This document shows, one piece after another, positions 19,869 to 31,739 of a stretch of 64,000 nucleotides of DNA. The position numbers and the translations under genes are program-made. How positions within the stretch are numbered: the stretch's first letter is position 1; every line of letters begins with the position of its first letter. The notes below the pieces were generated by a model, which was given only the letters and a program-made list of their open reading frames with translations, searched no databases and had not been told where the DNA came from. Origin of the DNA: Symbiodinium natans (lineage: Eukaryota; Sar; Dinophyceae; Suessiales; Symbiodiniaceae); NCBI GenBank assembly GCA_905221605.1, contig CAJNDS010002734.1, forward strand, positions 485,308 to 549,307. Reading direction: 5' to 3'.

Positions 19869-21110
19869 TATAAAAGCCAGTTCTGTTCTTCACGCGTTTT
19901 AGGATTGCTCTAGGGCTTCACGCTGGGAAAAGAGGCCCAATGGCCCCATGTGCGCTTGTACTGGTCCCCGCTCGGATTTCCAAGCTCATTCGCCATAGCA
20001 TATACGCGCACCTCAGGCACATGCCCAACAAGCAAGCTCCACTGCACAGACATCCATCCACTGCACCTCTGCCACTACCATCTCCTCCTGCGCCTCCACA
20101 ACCACCAGATTTCTTGACCACGATCACCAAACAAACAAGGAAACAAGCAGACGAGACAAAACAACAGAAAGTAGCAACAGGCAAGCAAGCAAACCATCAC
20201 AAAGAAAATAAGCGAAACACCACAAGTCAATCAAACACACAAAATGTGCGAATGAAACAACCAATCCAATACAGACACAAGCAATCCAGCAAACAAACAA
20301 GCCTCCTCCCACCCTCAGCCTTTGCTTGTTTCTCCCCTTCTAGAGCTCCAATGGATACCTGACGACATCCAGCTACGAGCCGGAGTGCCGCAATTGTCAG
20401 AGTTCCTATGTAGTGCATGCATATCTGAATGTAGCATGTTATACGTAGATGCATGCTATATAGAGAGAGTTTACGGTATATACATACATGGTATGTGGCA
20501 TAGAGCGAGAGTGCTAGCAACAATGCGTCGTGCCATTGACATCGGTGTCGACTTGACAGTGTCTTCATTGTGCTGCGGTTCATATTCTGGTGATGGCAAC
20601 TGTTGCTTATGAAAGAGATGCTTCTTCACATTGTTGATTAATTTGTGTTGTATATTGTCGTTGCCTATCACTATCGCTGTCCGTCCCTCTTCTCGGCACG
20701 GCACCGTCTTCGGAGCTACGTCCACGGTGAGTGTGGAGCCGAGGAGACGCGTTTCCTGGAAGCGAAAGCTGGGACTTCTGTGATTGAAACATGCTACGAA
20801 TACACATAAAATCTTCGAAAGCTATTCCGTCGAATCGCGACGATGGTGTGCTGGACTTTGCTCCAAAACACAAGCAAGCAGGAAGCAGCAGCCAACCGCT
20901 GGGTAAGGCTTAGGGGCTTAGGGGCTTAGGGGTTTCGGGGACACTAGAATCGAAACCCTTTGCAAGTCCTCTCCGCTCAGCTGATCCTGAGAAAGGGGCA
21001 GCTGGACGATCAAAAGACGGGCCAACCAAAAAAAAAATCCCTGCACCTAGGGGTTATTGAGGGTTTAGGGTTTAGAGTTTAGGGCTCAGGGTTCTTCAGG
21101 GGTTTTTTTT
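19869..21110. other. No supportable gene
   Basis: Contains an A/C-rich, low-complexity stretch at 20100-20330 and a variant GGGGCTTA repeat at 20905-20940. I see no conserved protein block on either strand. It is probably intergenic, or downstream of the GH13 gene. Confidence 0.6.
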
Positions 21111-21210
21111 TGAGGGTTGTTTAGGGGCGACTTAGGCATATAGGGACTATACAAGGTATATAAATTGGTTTTATACGACTTCGTCCTTGAAGAGCGTGTG
21201 GCCCAAGATG

Positions 21211-24200
21211 GCTGGAACAGGCACCACAACCATCTCCTGACTGCCAGTTTCTTGGCAGCTCTCTTGCTACTGCAGATGCACATGCCTGTCCATGCGAAAT
21301 CATTCCGTGTTCCTTGACAACCTCCGACGTCGGATTTGCAAGGACGATGATCACATCACTGACCTGTGTGTGGATTGGAGGACCGGTTGGAGCTTCGGAT
21401 TCTAGACTTGTGGCCATTTGGCCGAACAGATTCTGGGTCATCTGGCAGATTTTAACATGTACCAGTTGCAAAGGCTAATACACGTACCATGTACTCCGTA
21501 AACCGAGCTGAAATTCAAGCTTGCCACACGATCTGTCGTGCGGATGAATGCCATCAGCTTCGTGCTGGGCAGATCTCGATAGTTGCCTTAGCTCAAACGA
21601 AGCGATACTTAGGTCCTCAGCAACGCTCGCGTTGGCGGCATACTCTGCAACTGGGACCGAGGATCCTATTCTCAAGGCGCGGTTGTCCTTCCGAAGCTGT
21701 ATCCTCAGCTATGGGGTGGCTGCTCTTCGACTGTTGTAGGGATGATAGGAGTGGTTTCGACTCTCACGTTGGCGAAATGCGGGATGATAGGAGTGGTTTA
21801 GGGTTAGGGTTTAGGGTTTCGGGTTTGGGGTTTCGGGTCTGCTTGCAGATTCTCGGCACGCAAGAATGATCCACCGAGCGTCAGCATCTTCGTATGCTGC
21901 AGCATCTCATTCTGGTCGTTGTTGCGCTCCCACGGCATAGGGGCTCGGTTATGCGGGTCCTCTCTGGTCCACTCTACGGACACAATGACTATGCGAGGTA
22001 ATGGCTCTTTTTCTGCATCTCATGGCTTTGAAGCATAGCGAATTTCCTGTCCTCACCACCTTCCAATCCCAGCTCATCACCGTAGTAGATGAGAGGACAG
22101 CCCGGCCAGGTAAATTGTAGGCACTGGGCAAACTTGCGTGCCTGACACAGCGCTACTGGGAGGTTCAAGGGTACTTAGAAGAGGGGCTAGAAGTAGGGTA
22201 ACTACGGCTATAACCATATCTAGGGTACTTAGAACCCCACTTCTACGTACCCATGAACCTTCAAGTAGAGTTTGCGGGGCGTAGGGGCATTCGGGCGAGG
22301 CGTTCCCCCCAAACGCACTTTAGAGCCTGCAGCTCCGGTAGTCTGTGGGCTAGGCGCGGCATGTCGTGGTTGCTGACGACGATCCAGCACTTCAGCACCT
22401 CCCAGCGGCATAACATCGCACAAGGTGAGCTCAAGGTGAGCTCAAGGTAAATCTTGCCCCGTGGGCCTCGTCCGGGCTTGAATCTGCTATCATCCTCACA
22501 GCAATTCGGCAGCTCTTGCTGTCAGAAAAATAAAGAAGCGCCCCCAGATCACGCAGCAGGTCAGACGCGAAAACCCCCGAGAGACGAAGCCTGGAGAGGC
22601 TCTGGGCTGCGGTTGGGCCAGGCAAGGTGCCCTCGGCCAGCCCATAAATGAGCACGCCCAGGTGAAGGCTCATGACCTGCAGAAGACCAGACATCTTGGG
22701 GGCCTTCCAAAGTTCGGGGTACCCTATTGTGGTCCTTATTATAAGGGAATCCTCGATATTTGGGGGCCGATTTGAGGGGCCCCCTATTTTCGCAGACCCG
22801 CATATCGCCAGAGACCACACAGATTTCTGGAAGGGCATGTGTGTAACGTTGTACAAAAATATCCGAATAAGGTAGGTTCTGCCATCCAGGGCCAATCCAA
22901 TCCAGCCCAAGCTGCTGCATCCATGGACTGCGTCCAATGGGGCGAATACCTGAGAAGCACGCGCTCACTTCCCAAGCATCTGCGGGCGCAGCATGTGACC
23001 TGCCCTTGAATGCTGACAAGGTTCGCCCAGACTTCTCCAATGACCAAGCTGTCCTTCTTGTGCTTGTGAGCTGCGCGGGTGATGGATTCCAGGAGATGCA
23101 GGCCTTCAACTGTCAACCGCACATCTCTGCAGGCAACAAAAGAAAGAGAAGTAGAGAGAGAGAGGGCGCATCAACGGCAGCACACTAGAGCCTATCTCTG
23201 AGGCGACATCCAGGCGTGCTCCATCCGCACCTTCCACTTTCAAAGAACACCAATGAGGGTTTTGGGTTTGGGGTTTTGGGCTTCGGCTGCAGGCGGTAGG
23301 CAAGGTATCAGGAGGTCTAACAAAGCCAAGCTCCACATGGGCAACTCTTGGAGACCCCCTAGGAAGGCAAACAGGGCCGCCTTGGGCCAGCCAGGTGGCC
23401 AGGGCCGAATCCGGGGCATCCCAGAGGTGCTTCTGCAACTCCTGGCAAGGCCGGACGAAGCTGCAGCCAAGGAAAGCTACGAAGATGTCAAGGCGACGAA
23501 GTGCGAAGCAACTGGGGGGAGGGGGGGGGAGGGGGAGTTGAGAGCAGCCTTGCTCTCCAGGGCAAGCTCCACCAAAGCCGGAGCACAGCCCCAAACCTGC
23601 TCAACATCAAGACAACCCCGGCAAGGCATAGGGTTTAGGGTTTAGGGTTTAGGGTTTAGGGAGATAAGGGTTTAGGGTTTAGGGTGCAGGGTTCCATGCA
23701 GCATCACCAACAGGGCATATCAATGAATGCTCCTGCAACAGGGCCCGGCTAGATGATAGCGGCACACCTTGTACCCGTGAGGCTTGTACTCGTCCCCCAT
23801 GAAGAAATACTTTCTCCTGGAAGATGACGTGTCCGCAAGGGCGTCCTGCAAAACGGGACTTTCCGAAATTAGGGATCCTTACTAGAAGGGATCCTTCTAT
23901 TTGGGGGTCTATACTAACACATGGGACAAGAAGACAATCAAAGAAGGCTGTAGCTTGCAGACTTCTGCAGGTCCTGCACCCACTGGCAGCGCTTGCCGCA
24001 GTGATTGAACACAAAATCGAGGACCAGCTTCATACCTGCGCAATGACTTGCTGAAGGAGCGCACTGCGTTCCAGCAGGCGCGATGGAGGTACCTGGCCTT
24101 TCTCGTGAACTTTCGTCGTCAGCGTCTTGAAGTCAGCATCGGTGCCATACTGCGAGTCCAACTGCTTGTAGTCAATGGTGTCGTACTTGTGGTTGGAGTA

Positions 24201-25110
24201 GCTTTTTGTGACGGGCTGCAGATACAGCACGTCGACTCCTGCAAAGGTGGGGTCAACAGCAGAAGCAAAAAGCACGCTTTGCAGCGGTTGGGAGGTCGGT
24301 GCCTAGGCCATCAATGTAGTCCAGCTTGGAGGTAAGACTGGGCAGGTCTCCACCCCAAAATGCGAGCTCGTTGCCTCTCAAGTCGAGAACTTCGATATGG
24401 CGAAACTTTAAGGAGCTTTTAGGAAGCTGAGTGCCGCCGGGGTGGCTGTAGTATCCGGCAGATTCCACAAGCTTTCCCGGCTGCGGCAACTCATCCCAGC
24501 CATGGAAAGTTGCCTCCTGAAGCAGGAAGTCGCGTGACGGCAAGCTTGCTGGGCAACTTGCTCGGAATATCGAAGGGGCCGTGACTAGGGCGGCGAAAGC
24601 CATGTTGTGTTTCGTTTTTTTTCAGGAGGAGGGGGGGGAGCTACACCCTCTGGTATCGTGTGACACTGATAGAAGTCCGGAGTTCCCTGCATCCCTAATG
24701 TCTGGTGCAGGCTCTTAACACCTGAGTAGCTGACTTATCATGCCGGTAGGCCCTTGAGTAACTGAATTATCATGCCGGTAAGCCCTCAAACTTGTTGCTG
24801 CCCCAAGAATAGGGATAGCTCCGGAGAAGCTACTGTGGCCTCTGACATGGCAACAAGCATCCATGCCTGCACCCTAAACCCTTTTTGCAACTGGGCTGGG
24901 GGACTAGCCAGTCTGAGGAGCGCACATGCCTGCCAAGACGCGGAGCCTCCTGCACCCTAAACCCTAAACCCTAAACCCTGCGTCAACTCAGGCCGGCACC
25001 TCCGGGTAGAGGTGCTTCTTGGCTTCAAAGTCTACAGATGGCGCGAACCGGTCAACGAAGAGTTGGTAAACAATGGCGCCAATTCTCCAATCCGTTTCGC
25101 GCCTCTTCCT
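21211..25110 (-). CDS. GH13 alpha-amylase-family glycoside hydrolase, at least ten exons
   Basis: The hallmark regions of GH13 are found in order on the minus strand. N-terminal [16 protein letters not shown] (about 25090-25010) is followed by [20 protein letters not shown] (about 24370-24300) and DVLYLQPV with [20 protein letters not shown] (about 24250-24080). Region I is [12 protein letters not shown] (about 24032-23935). Region II, with the nucleophile Asp, is [12 protein letters not shown] (about 23215). Region III, with the acid/base Glu, is [11 protein letters not shown] (about 23060). Then come [16 protein letters not shown] (about 22672), region [13 protein letters not shown] (about 22375), [15 protein letters not shown] (about 22090), [16 protein letters not shown] (about 21960), [15 protein letters not shown] (about 21550) and [14 protein letters not shown] (about 21350). 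The arrangement resembles bacterial maltogenic or neopullulanase-like enzymes, so it likely cleaves alpha-1,4 glucans. All catalytic residues are present. First and last exons are not resolved. TTTAGGG arrays and an M2 hairpin lie in the introns. Confidence 0.82.
22150..22267. repeat. Hairpin element, family M2, in a GH13 intron
   Basis: Ends CTGGGAGGTTCAAGGGTAC and TACCCATGAACCTTCAAG are inverted. In the gene sense it fills the intron between the region IV exon and the ALCQARKF exon and ends at the acceptor CCTCCCAGTAG. Confidence 0.8.
23628..23690 (+). repeat. Telomere-like arrays inside the GH13 gene
   Basis: Two short TTTAGGG runs separated by a few bases, in an intron between regions I and II. 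Further intronic arrays lie at 21796-21838 and 24953-24978. Confidence 0.9.
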
Positions 25111-25156
25111 TTGCTGGGCAGAGATGCACTGAGCTTCAGAGTCCCGACTCCTCTCT

Positions 25157-25241
25157 CTTCTTCTTCTTCTTCTTCTTCTTCTTCTTCTTCTTCTTCTTCT
25201 TCTTCTTCTTCTTCTTCTTCTTCTTCTTCTTCTTCTTCTTC
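25157..25241. repeat. (TTC)n microsatellite
   Basis: About 28 TTC units (GAA in the gene sense) just upstream of the first recognised GH13 exon. The reading frames through it give poly-Ser, poly-Phe or poly-Arg and are not counted as genes. Confidence 0.97.
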
Positions 25242-25419
25242 CTCTTCCTCGCTTTAGAGGACCCCCCGAAGGAGATCCCCCGGCCACGACGGCCAGGTTC
25301 GGCAGTCAAGTCTGGCTCCCGCTGTTCAGGCTCACATGGCAGGGATCAGCCCTCATCGGCACCCTGACTGACGAGGGCTGAACATGGTCCCTTTTTTGGG
25401 TGCTCTCTCTCTCTCTCTC

Positions 25420-26168
25420 CCCTGAACCCTAAACCCTTTTAACCCCTGGGCTGAGGCCCTAAACCCTAAACCCTAAACCCCTCTCCCTCTCTCTCTCTTA
25501 GACTTGTTGCCAGGCCACATGTCCTTGAGGACTGCGCGCGTTCTGGGCAATCGCAGGCTCTTCATCGGAGGCGGGCCCACCTAGTCGGCAAGATGTGTCC
25601 AGGCAGAGACCTCCCAGAAGAGCCCCACCAGGTTCTTAGTAGGGAATGAGGGAACTAGGGGAATTGGGCCTACGTATACCCTGTAAGGGATTATGCAGGG
25701 CACCTCGGGCCCTAAACCCTAAACCCTAAACCCTAAACCCGAAACCCGAAACCCGAAACCCTAAACCCTAAACCCAAAGTCAGCGCCCAAATCTCCGACA
25801 TCCCGGGCCTCCGCCGCCAGGTCCCTTGCACCGCGAAGAGCCTTGGCCTCGCAACCGGGGGGGCCGCAGAGGGTTTAGGGTTTGGGGTTTAGGGTTTGGG
25901 GTTTGGGGTTTAGGGTTTATGAGGTTTAGGGTTTAGGGTTTAGGGTTTAGGGTTAGGGTTTTGGGTTTAGGGTTTAGGGTTGCAGAAAAAAGCCACCCTC
26001 ACTTTTTGCCCGACTTCTCAGCCCTCCCACCTTGGCTTTTGCCTCGGGCTTCTCCGCGGCCTTCGGCTTCGGAGCTGCCTTTACCTCAACTTGGACCCCT
26101 AAGGTTTAGGGTTTAGGGTTTGGGGTTTAGGGTTTAGGGTTTAGGGTTTAGGGTTTAGGGTTTGGGGT
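25420..26168. repeat. Cluster of telomere-like arrays in both orientations with a truncated M1 hairpin
   Basis: C-rich CCCTAAA arrays occur at 25420-25480 and 25708-25775, G-rich TTTAGGG/TTTGGGG arrays at 25871-25981 and 26101-26168. At 25637-25700 an M1 element (GTTCTTAGTAGGGAATGAGG) loses its second arm where the CCCTAAA array begins. Confidence 0.88.
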
Positions 26169-27073
26169 ATAACTACCCATAACACTGTAAGTAAAGAGGG
26201 TCGCAGGTAGGGTTTTGCGGATCTGGGGATTCAGGTTTTGGGTTTAGTGCTTACCAAGGCCTGCGTGCACCTGCCGCCTAGCCTCCCGGCCTACGAGACA
26301 TGTAGCAAGTGCAAAGCAGGGGAGGTGTTTGCGGGAGCTTGCTCAGCTTCTTTGGGCTTTGGCCTTTGCTTTATGCTAGACTAGACGTGAAGGTAAAGAT
26401 TCGGGAAGTGACGCAAGACAAACCACAAATTTATCTAAAGTTGTTGATTTTCAATTGGCTTTTTTGCGGCTTTTTGCCTGCAATCCAAGAATTAACATGT
26501 TCATCCACTAAACGAGAGAATCCGAAGTCTTAATTGCCTTCCTCTGTATTGTGCTAGTATTCTTCGCTCGTTCAGCCGAGTATTGCTTCCTTATACATAT
26601 ACTTACAGCGCAAATTAACGTGCTCAATCTGAGGCATTGGGTTTTGAGGGCCGTGCATCTTTGTGCATAGAGACGACAGCAGATGAGGACATACTGTGAT
26701 GCGAGCTGGCGAAGGTACGTCAATCCGTTAGGTGTTCCATTTCAAACTCGAGGTCGCCCAAATCTCGACTCTGGATTTCAAGCTTCTTCCCCGTAGGTCC
26801 CCTACTCACTGTCAGGGTAAGGACCTCAACGTATCTAAACTTCAACGCCCGCGCCCCTCCTGCCTTGGCTGCAGGTGCCGCTTTGGCTTTAGCCTCCGGA
26901 TCCGATGCTTCACACCCTTGAGCTACAGGAACGCAGCTACGTGGCACCAGTCGGGCCTTGGTTTCCTTGGTGCCCTTCGGCTTGCAGACCTCCAATACAC
27001 ACGCAGCACTAGCTCCGTGCATATATGGCGGGAGTTCACCCCAAGATCTCAACAACTGCACACACACACACAC
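25780..27073 (-). CDS. Lys/Ala/Pro-rich exons of an unidentified protein
   Basis: Minus-strand blocks: KPKGTKETKARLVP and SDPEAKAKAAPAAKAGGARA (about 27000-26830), VKAAPKPKAAEKPEAKAKV (about 26095-26005) and AKALRGARDLAAEARDVGD (about 25850-25782). The last runs directly into GGGTTTAGGG, which would provide a GT donor. Composition is like histone-H1 or ribosomal-tail sequence and like the C-terminal exons of the La gene at 37-38 kb. No domain is visible. Confidence 0.3.
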
Positions 27074-27358
27074 ACACCTCCACTACATGCACACATACAC
27101 TACATGCACCTGTGTGTTTGCCTTCTTCCGTCCTTTTCGAACCTACTTTGATGTGTGCGTCTGCTGCAGGGCTGCGTTGTCTCCTATGCAACAGCTCACA
27201 TTCCCACGGTCCAGGTCTTGAGGGAAAGGTGGGAAGCCTTGAGAAGCCGATCCGACTGAATCATCCCTAAACCCTAAACCCTAAACCCTCATGCTACGAA
27301 TTGCAGGCAGGGCATGCCACGAATCGCACGGGACATCAAGTTGGGAACCTGTTTTGGT

Positions 27359-27473
27359 ACCCAAAGAGCCCAATACCCCTTAATTAAGGAATATTCCTTA
27401 AATCATAATAAGGATCCCTTGAGGATTTTAAGCTATATTCCTTAGTTAAGGGGTGGTGTTGGGGTCTTTGGGC
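27359..27473. repeat. Hairpin element, family M4 (CCTTAATTAAGG core)
   Basis: Ends ACCCAAAGAGCCCAATACCC and GGGTCTTTGGGCA, with CCTTAATTAAGG next to one arm and CCTTAGTTAAGG next to the other. In the minus sense it starts CACTTGCCCAAAGACCCC right at the end of an exon. Confidence 0.85.
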
Positions 27474-27475
27474 AA

Positions 27476-30400
27476 GTGCTGCCCGCTTGCTCCCACCTGG
27501 TCCCAATAACTCTGCACCTCCTTCTTCGTGTAGCCCTGTGCCTGGCTGAGCACACGTGGCGCAATTTCCACGAATACCCAAACTAGGCAGATGGAACAAT
27601 GCGTCTTGCCTTGTAGTGGGCTAGGACTTCGTCAAACCTCACAGGAACACCCTAACCTGCACTGTCACAGATATGGGCAATTCCGATCATAGGCAAGCAA
27701 CCCCAGTTTGGGAAACTCAAACCCCTTTCTTGCATCAGGACGTGCCCTAAACCCTAAACCCTAAACCCCAAACCCTAAAACCTAAACCCTAAACCCTAAA
27801 CCCTAAACCCTAAACCCAAACTGAACTCTGAGCCAAGAAACGTATACGCTTTGCCGTCCTCGGGGTCCACCCGGCGTTCCGGCATCGCTCCAAGCCGAGC
27901 AACCCAACTTGAGCCAAGCTGTGTGAAAGGAACCGCTTGTGGGCTTAGGGTTTAGGGTTTAGGGTTTAGGGAGGACATGCTTGTGGGTTTAGGTTTAGGA
28001 GTTTAAAGTTTGGGATCGAGGGTGGAAGGAAACGCTTGTGGGTTTAGGGTTTGGGGCTTAAGGTGGAAGGAAATTCTTGCAGGCTTGGGGTTTAGGGGGT
28101 GCTATCTTGCGCTACACACCCCTCATGCACTCCACGACGCTCCAACCACTCGCAGGGCGCTGGCAACAACAGCAGGTCCTCGGGCCCAGCGCATTCTTGT
28201 GCAGAGAGTCGGCGCAAGATTGGCAGAAGGACATGAGGCACCTCAGTCCGGGCACTGATTTGCTTCGCGCACAAAAAGGGTGGACAGTCCTCCACGGCAA
28301 GAAACGACGACAGGCCCACGCGCCCTTTTCATGCCGAGTGGCTGGTTGCACTTGAGCGTGGATTGCATGACCCCACAGGACTGACATGGAATCTGCAGGT
28401 TGCGGAACCTTAGCACTGCGAGCACTTGCGAGCCCTAAACCCTAAACCCTAAACCCTAAACCCTTGAGCTCGAGCGCGTGGAACGCGCGGAGCGGGTAGA
28501 GAAATGTGAAAAATCAGCCCCCGGCTGCTTGTTGAAGAGCATGTCTGGCTGCGAGAAGAGCAGGCCGTTCACGGACCTGCCATTTGCCCAAAGAGCCCAA
28601 TACCCCTTAATTAAGGAATATAGCTTAAATTACTTGAGATCGGGGCCACGAAAGCTAGAAACGCGGCTGACAAGCAAGCTTTTTTCGAGTCAGGCAGGAG
28701 AAGTGCGGGCGCAGCAGCGCAGCCGAGCAGGACGGGACTGCCGAATCGGTGTAAGCAAAACGAAACATGATGGGACACGCAGCGGTCAAGAGCTGTCGGA
28801 AGCTGCGGATTCGAATGCTCATCCCGGGGCCTTACAGCTCGACAACAGGGCCTGACCAAGACGGAGGGGGAAGCCTGAAAAGGGGGGGGGGGTGGGGGGG
28901 CCAAAAGGGGGGGGGGGGGCCCCCCCCCCCTCCCCAGAAATCAATTAAGGCGACCCTGAAAGGAGGGGGGGGGGGGGACACCTTAAGATTGATTTTGTCA
29001 ATCCTATAAGGGGGGGGAGGGGGCCCCCCCCCCCTCCACAGCCCTTTATCTCTTTGATTTTCAAACCACTTAAGGGTCGGAGTCGCTTCTTGACCCAGCT
29101 GAACACTAGAGAGAATTCTTGTAAACGACAACTCTCGCGAGCTCCAAGGAGCTAGCTTTCGTGATAAGGGATCCTGATTATGATTTAAGGAATCTTCCTT
29201 AATTAAGGGGTATTGGGCTCTTTGGGTGTAAAGCTCCGGCCACACATTCTGCAGATCTTGAAAAAGCCCTGCTGGTCTTGAGAAGCTAGGGCTACGAGGC
29301 TACTACAGGGCCGAAGATAGAAGTTTCATGGATTTTTGAGGAGTTTAGGAGTTTACGAGTTTAGGAGTTTAGGAGATTTAGGAGTTTAGGAGTTTAGGAG
29401 TTCAGGAGCTTAGGAGTTTAGGAGTTTAGGAGTTTAGGAGTTTAGGAGTTTAGGAGCTTAGGAGTTTAGGAGTTTAGGAGTTTAGGAGTTTAGGAGCTTA
29501 GGAGTTTACGGGCTTTGGTTCAGAAGGACCCCAGGTCTCGTCGAGGCACGGCTTGGTCCGCAGGCACAGGAGATCCAGCCGCTGGCGCTCCAAGACTTTG
29601 AGGTACCTGACAAAAGGAAGTCAGGGCTTTCGACGGTCGGTGCGGCAAGAACCTTTAAGATCGCTTTTTGATTTCTTCATACTTGTAATACTATTGATAG
29701 CATTTATATTTGTTAATCTTGTGTAGAATATTATTCATAATATAATGATTGTCCGCCTCTGCGTCAAGGGGTGCTCAATCGTGTAGTAATCGTTGAGCAA
29801 GTCCTGAAATCTCCGCCGTGGGGGTCAGGGTTTCGGGTTGAGGGTTGCAAGCTCGGGCGCGTCCTAGCAGGAAACAGCCTACCAGCCCACTAAACCTCTT
29901 CAAGCCCAGGGGCATGGAAGTAGCACACGCCAGCCTGAAGTTCGCGCAGTAGACATCTCCCACTACTCCCACTACCCACATATCTCTCACCCCACAGCCG
30001 CTTTTGAAGTTTGCTGGGCTGGTGCACCTTGCTCACCTTCATCTCGGCTTGGGGTGGCATGGGAGCGGCGAGCATTTCCTCACAACACAACATGGCCATC
30101 CGACTCTGCACGGCAGATGCATAGAAACGTCAGGATCTGCTGGGCGGGAGGTGACAAATATGTTCCTAAACCCCAAAACCCTAAACCCTTTGTTTGCCAA
30201 AGGCTCCCTCGCCACCCAAGACAGCTCTGGCTCCAGCTGAAGGTTGATGCCCAAATAGGCCACAAACCTCGGACAAAGACATTGGGCAGAACGCTTACCA
30301 GAGAATGCTCTGCTTCCCGCTGCGGGCCGCCGAGCGGCTCCATTGCTGTCAACTGATCCTGCCCTGGTGGGATCTGCAGAGCTCTGCAGCTTTTGGTTTC

Positions 30401-30793
30401 CTGCCATGAATCATGCGAATGGTGCGACTGGAACACCTTCAACCCTGAGAGAGAGAGAGAGAGACAGAGAGAGCGCGAGCGAGAAAAAAAAAACTCGAGG
30501 CATTTGGTGCCTTAAGGAACTCATCGGTTGCCTCATCCAATCGGGTGCCGATACCTCGGCTCCAGCAGAAAAAGCTCAGCATTTGGTTATGGTGCCTTCG
30601 CACGAACTAAGGAATGTGGAATTTTATGGGTCGGTAACTCACTCGCCAATACTCGTGACGACCTCCTTGGCCCATTTGCATTTTCCCGTTCCCCTGCAGG
30701 TGGCTCCGCATCCAAGCCGCGCTCCGCCTCGGCCCCAAAGACCGGTCGCTTGGCGTCCTCCATGGCCTGCAGGGCGACGCGTTTAAAGTTTAG
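27476..30793 (-). CDS. WW-like/B-box-like zinc-finger protein, several exons
   Basis: Exon-like blocks in order on the minus strand: AMEDAKRPVFGAEAERGLD (about 30775-30600), FVAYLGINLQLEPELSWVAR (about 30270-30190), EEMLAAPMPPQAEMK (about 30080-30040), ELQAGVCYFHAPGLEE (about 29945-29890), KVLERQRLDLLCLRTKPCL (about 29610-29540), LFSQPDMLFNKQPGADFSHF (28585-28465), Cys-rich NLQIPCQSCGVMQSTLKC (about 28410-28350) and CLMSFCQSCADSLHKN (about 28240-28190), and GYTKKEVQSYWDQV (about 27545-27480). YLGIxxxxEPELxWVAR followed by an APxP block and a VxYFH block resembles the start and WW domain of centrosomal CEP164-like proteins. The Cys/His clusters resemble B-boxes. Whether all exons belong to one gene is inferred. 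Confidence 0.42.
28585..29230. repeat. Family M4 hairpin element with long arms and G-run-rich interior
   Basis: Left end GCCCAAAGAGCCCAATACCC with CCTTAATTAAGG, and a matching inverted right end (GGGTATTGGGCTCTTTGGG). The arms continue inward to an inverted CGAAAGCTAG/CTAGCTTTCG pair. Unlike the 115-bp copy at 27359 it holds about 500 bp more, with exon-like sequence (28665-28780) and three G-run/C-run blocks (28860-29035). Confidence 0.7.
29336..29512 (+). repeat. Octamer array TTTAGGAG
   Basis: About 20 units of TTTAGGAG, with CTTAGGAG variants at intervals. It resembles a telomere-type heptamer lengthened by one base and homogenised. Confidence 0.95.
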
Positions 30794-31739
30794 GGTTTAG
30801 GGTTTAGGGTTTAGGGTTTCGACGTCTTGGGAGTTTCGACTCTCACCACCTCAAGCTAGGCGTGCCCGAACAGACCTTCCCTCTGAATGTTCCCACCTTT
30901 GGGAGGCCCTGTGGCGTCCCGCCCTCTGAGATGAGCCGCGAATGGCGGCGGAGCCCAGGCAAGGAAATGGATAAAGTCTCGTCCGCTTGCTGCTACCGCT
31001 TGCTGGACGCGGCACTACCACTGTTGCTGCCCCTGGTTTTACCGACTCAGAACAGCTCTGCCCTTCCCAGCAAGCCGAATGTGGGCCATGAAGCAAGCAA
31101 CGCGTTGCAACGGTGCCTGAGTCTTACTGCCACTGCGCCGCGGTGAGGGCCGACGCTGGAGGGGACGTCTTAAATCAATTGAAGCCTTTACAAACAGCAG
31201 CTTCTGGCTTAGGCAGTCCAGATGCTTGGAGGACCCTTTGCTGGGACGTTGCTGTTTATCCCAAGCCTTCCAGAAGCCCACGAAACGGTGAAGTGCTCGC
31301 CCCTCTGCCTCGCACGACCTTACAACCCCCCGAAGTCCGAGCAAACGACAAAATCGCCGTGCATTGCACGATGGAGAACTGGGACACTTGAGATCCAAGA
31401 GCTGCGGAGCCAGACAAGCCAACAGGTTCTCTTTATAGGGCGTCCTCTTTCGATTTCTGTTGGGGGTGGGGGGCGGGGAGGGGGGGGGTCCTGAACTTTA
31501 GGTGGCGACATTGTGAGCACGGCCGAGAACTCAAGATTTGCCAGAGTTTGAGGGATCTCTTGTGCAGTCAGAGCCAAGCTAGGCGCACCCCTTCTTTCCC
31601 CAAATACCCTAATCCTTCCTCATCGGAACCCCAAGATAGATACCCTAACAATCCCCACATCATGCTACACAACAGGTGGCAGGGCGGAAGGACCAACGTG
31701 CCACGAACTGGTCCATGTCCAGATCCTCCTGCGAGGTTT

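Noticed and set aside
25038-25367. Poly-Phe, poly-Ser and poly-Arg frames at the TTC repeat
   Set aside because: Microsatellite translation. Only the GH13 exon just downstream in the minus sense is supported.
24370-26870. Similar strings LKFRHIEVL (GH13 gene) and LKFRYVEVL (26.8 kb) as a shared repeat or domain
   Set aside because: The nucleotide sequences differ and the similarity stops after about nine residues. In the first case it probably lies in an intron.
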